Shown: positions 61,684 to 64,000 of the stretch, in pieces
How positions within the stretch are numbered: position 1 is the first letter of the stretch
Layout of the letters: each line of letters starts with the position of its first letter
Origin: Ornithinibacillus sp. 4-3
GTDB lineage: Bacteria; Bacillota; Bacilli; Bacillales; Amphibacillaceae
NCBI RefSeq assembly: GCF_040958695.1
Contig: NZ_CP162599.1
Span: 1,956,001-2,020,000, forward strand
Length of the DNA stretch: 64,000 nucleotides
Direction of reading: 5' to 3'
Notes under the pieces: generated by a model
The model's input: the letters and a program-made list of their open reading frames with translations, nothing else
Told to the model about the DNA's origin: nothing
Database searches by the model: none
Translations under genes and position numbers: made by a program

Positions 61684-63570
61684 TTAGTTATTTGAGTCAA
61701 AATCTTCAAAGCGGAATAAATCACCGTAAATAATCGCATCTGAGTATTGTAACTCTTTTTCTACAAGTTCTTCAACCTCTGTACACGGAGTAATCACTTC
61801 TGATTCTTCACTCTGCTGAGTTAGTTCTTCTCCTGTTTCACGATCATAACAAATACCGCTTGTTGAAACATAGTCTTCACTAATAAAGTCACCATTACGT
61901 AAACCAATATAACCTTTTCTATCATCATGGAACAAATCATTACCAAAATACATATCATCTGATGTATCAATTCCTGCTAGATGAAGTAGTGTTGGTTTAA
62001 TATCAATTTGTCCTGCAACAGTATCCATAACCTGGCCTTCTTCATAGCCTGGAATGTGAATAAAGAATGGTACTCGTTGTAATTGAATATGGTCATAAGG
62101 TGTAATTTCATCTTTATCCAAATACATACTCATTGCCCGATTATGGTTAGCACTAATTCCATCATGGTCACCCATAATAACAATAATTGAATTCTCATAT
62201 AGATTATTTTCTTTTAACAGTTCAAAGAATTCTTCAATTGCCTCATCCATGTAACGAACTGTTGGGAAATAATTGTTTAATGTATTTGAGTTAGAATTAT
62301 ATGGTTCAATCGAGCGATCCTCTTCTCCTAGCTCAAATGGAAAATGGTTTGTTAGTGTAATAAACTTCGAATAAAAAGGCTGTGGTAATTCTTTTAAATA
62401 TGGGATAGATTGTGCAAAATAATCTTTATCCTTTAATCCCCATCCAATTGAATTATCCTCTGTAACCTCGTAAAACTCTTTATCAAAGAAATTATCTACA
62501 TGTAATTGTTCATATATTTGGTCTCTGTTCCAGAAACTCTTATTATTCGCATGAAAAACTGCTGAGAAATAATCTTTTCTCTCTAACATCTCCGGCATCG
62601 CATGGTATTCATTTCCTCCATGTGTGAAGAAAACAGCTCCTCTTGATGATGGATATAATGAGTTTTCTGTAACAAACTCTGAGTCAGAAGTTTTACCTTG
62701 CTGTGTCTGATGATAAAAGTTTTCAAAATAGAATGTACTTTTATCTTCAGTAAGTGAATTTAGGAAAGGTGTAATTGTTTCCCCGTTCACTGTATTATTA
62801 ATTACAAAACTTTGTAAGGACTCAGCTGAGATAAATATAATATTTCGATCTTCTGCAAGTCCGAACAGCTCTGATTGTTTACTACTACGTATATTTTCTT
62901 GAATGTATTCTTTAATTTCTGGAAGCTCATTACCATCTGCTAGTACACGCTGTGATTTTACTTTGGAATGTACAACCGCATCATAAATATGATAATAGAA
63001 AATCCCGATATTTTTCACTAAATATTCTCTATCAAATGCACGTGAGAATAATTGTGGTCTTTCCAGTTCTGCAAGGAAGAAATTCCCTGTTAATAATACT
63101 AAAGATAAACAAAGGGCAAACATCTTTCCTCGACGATTGTATTGAACTCCTGCCCCTGCTCTCTTTGTTAAATACCAAACAATCACAACATCAACAAAGA
63201 AGAGAATATCATAGACTTTAATCAATGATAAAATACTAGAACCTAAATCTGCAGCGTTACTCGTCTGGAATAGTTGTGGTACCGTTATAAAATCAGTAAA
63301 TGAACGATAAAATACTAGATTAAAATAGATAACTAGTGTACCAATTAACATCGCATAACGAATAAATTTTAACTGTCGTGATGTTTTCTTAAACCAAACA
63401 CTTAGCCCAAAGAAGACAAAGGCTGCAATAAATGGATTCACGAACAAAATAAATTCTTGCATTGTATTATCTAGCCCGATGTTGAACATAAATCGATAAA
63501 TAATATAGGTTTTTAGTCCAAATAATATACTTGCGGTCACAAATAAAGGCATTTTTGCAAGTCTATTCAT
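61684..63570 (-). CDS. Lipoteichoic acid synthase family protein (LtaS/YqgS)
   Basis: Five N-terminal transmembrane helices (residues about 8-170) and a large extracellular sulfatase-like domain that polymerises glycerol phosphate. The metal Glu is E250 (FISAESLQ), the nucleophile T294 (QGKTSDSEF), and MGDHDG and HIPGY follow. Start is ATG 63568-63570 (about 628 residues), eight bases after GGAGG. Which LtaS paralogue it is cannot be fixed, but position next to yqgQ agrees with yqgS. Confidence 0.92.
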   Translation of the reverse strand: MNRLAKMPLFVTASILFGLKTYIIYRFMFNIGLDNTMQEFILFVNPFIAAFVFFGLSVWFKKTSRQLKFIRYAMLIGTLVIYFNLVFYRSFTDFITVPQLFQTSNAADLGSSILSLIKVYDILFFVDVVIVWYLTKRAGAGVQYNRRGKMFALCLSLVLLTGNFFLAELERPQLFSRAFDREYLVKNIGIFYYHIYDAVVHSKVKSQRVLADGNELPEIKEYIQENIRSSKQSELFGLAEDRNIIFISAESLQSFVINNTVNGETITPFLNSLTEDKSTFYFENFYHQTQQGKTSDSEFVTENSLYPSSRGAVFFTHGGNEYHAMPEMLERKDYFSAVFHANNKSFWNRDQIYEQLHVDNFFDKEFYEVTEDNSIGWGLKDKDYFAQSIPYLKELPQPFYSKFITLTNHFPFELGEEDRSIEPYNSNSNTLNNYFPTVRYMDEAIEEFFELLKENNLYENSIIVIMGDHDGISANHNRAMSMYLDKDEITPYDHIQLQRVPFFIHIPGYEEGQVMDTVAGQIDIKPTLLHLAGIDTSDDMYFGNDLFHDDRKGYIGLRNGDFISEDYVSTSGICYDRETGEELTQQSEESEVITPCTEVEELVEKELQYSDAIIYGDLFRFEDFDSNN

Positions 63571-63674
63571 GTTTTCTTCCTCCCAAGCTATTTCATTCAC
63601 ATTTTAAATTCCCTTATTTATAAGGGAATAAACATTCATTTTTAAAATTAGACGCATTCATCATATAAAAAGTT

Positions 63675-63887
63675 TCAATTTTCTGGTTCATTTTTGGCTT
63701 TCCATTGTCTAGCTTCTCGCATTAATATGATTTTAGCAAGCTGATATTCTTCCGCATCAATTAGTTGAGATTTATATAATTCAGTAAGCTCTTCTTGCAT
63801 TAATTCCATATCTCCTAACCGATCCCCTGTATAGATAAATGCACCAAATCGCTTCAGTAACCTTTGAACATCCAACATATTCTTCAT
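63675..63887 (-). CDS. yqgQ: DUF910 protein YqgQ
   Basis: Small acidic three-helix protein of 70 residues. LDVQRLLKRFGAFIYTGDRLGDMELMQEEL matches YqgQ. ATG 63885-63887 is preferred, as GGTGAT lies 4 bases upstream. Function is unknown; single-strand nucleic acid binding has been suggested for the family. It lies between the LTA synthase and a probable gluP. Confidence 0.87.
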   Translation of the reverse strand: MKNMLDVQRLLKRFGAFIYTGDRLGDMELMQEELTELYKSQLIDAEEYQLAKIILMREARQWKAKNEPEN

Positions 63888-63935
63888 TTTTATCACCAAC
63901 TATTATTATATCAAATAAAAGTTTAAGAAGAAATG

Positions 63936-64000
63936 CTACTGATTCAATTCGATCTTAATATTTTCGTGTAACTCTAAATACTCTTCTTTATCAGGTTCCA
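63936..64000 (-). CDS. C-terminal end of a gene, probably rhomboid protease GluP
   Basis: Only about 21 codons are in the window, read from the right edge to a TAG at 63936: EPDKEEYLELHENIKIELNQ. In B. subtilis yqgP (gluP) lies just upstream of yqgQ, and its C terminus is a similar acidic helical tail. The assignment rests on position only. Confidence 0.4.
   Translation of the reverse strand, partial: EPDKEEYLELHENIKIELNQ

Overview
The window is chromosomal DNA from a low-GC, endospore-forming Bacillota. Gene content and order run closely parallel to the rnz-yqjH-bkd-spo0A-recN-accBC-spoIIIA-efp-gcv-comG-yqgQ stretch of Bacillus subtilis. Several traits (many TTG/GTG starts, GC-rich palindromic intergenic repeats, a cobalamin-dependent ribonucleotide reductase, missing ptb/buk) point to a halophilic or alkaliphilic Bacillaceae of the Oceanobacillus/Virgibacillus type. 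That placement is inference from gene content, not a database match. No rRNA, tRNA or CRISPR array was seen.

Layout. 1-5.6 kb: end of rnz, a Y-family DNA polymerase with a LexA-type box at its promoter, an M20-family peptidase, a 45-residue Prli42-like membrane peptide, a broken unrecognised gene, a VanW-domain protein, a small membrane protein and the bacilliredoxin BrxB. 5.7-11.6 kb: branched-chain 2-oxoacid dehydrogenase (lpdV-bkdAA-bkdAB-bkdB) behind leucine dehydrogenase; together they turn Leu/Ile/Val into branched acyl-CoA, but ptb, buk and bkdR of the B. subtilis cluster are not here. 12.2-18.6 kb: yqzF and an aspartokinase on the plus strand, then spo0A (sigma-H promoter overlapping a 0A box), spoIVB, recN, argR and tlyA on the minus strand. 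19.5-25.3 kb: a two-component system, a DUF4825 lipoprotein and a three-gene ABC-2 exporter resembling LnrJKLMN, sitting where dxs stands in B. subtilis. 25.4-31.6 kb: ispA-xseB-xseA-folD-nusB-yqhY-accC-accB. 31.8-34.6 kb: an IS200-like element and a GntR/ABC operon with a clear promoter-operator. 34.7-43.4 kb: the spoIIIA operon (AA to AH), efp, a Xaa-Pro peptidase, aroQ, yqhP and mntR. 43.4-50.6 kb: a GC-rich repeat, an F420-ligase-like gene, an IS3-family element, nrdJ with a pair of NrdR boxes, and yqhL. 50.6-55.4 kb: glycine cleavage genes gcvT-gcvPA-gcvPB under a tandem glycine riboswitch, and yqgY. 55.5-59.4 kb: the comG pseudopilus operon. 59.4-64 kb: aroK, yqzE, a second GC-rich repeat, a metallo-beta-lactamase protein (yqgX), a DUF2759 protein, a lipoteichoic acid synthase, yqgQ and the tail of a gene that is probably gluP.

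The accessory layer is the most interesting part. An IS3-family element with matched ends and a 3-bp target duplication lies exactly in the loop of the nrdJ terminator. Two families of dispersed palindromic repeats punctuate operons; one copy splits the spoIIIA operon and another appears to have supplied the last codons of yqzE. I did not find a clearly new multi-gene system. The nearest candidate is the Lnr-like sensor/exporter with a co-transcribed DUF4825 lipoprotein and a palindromic operator candidate.
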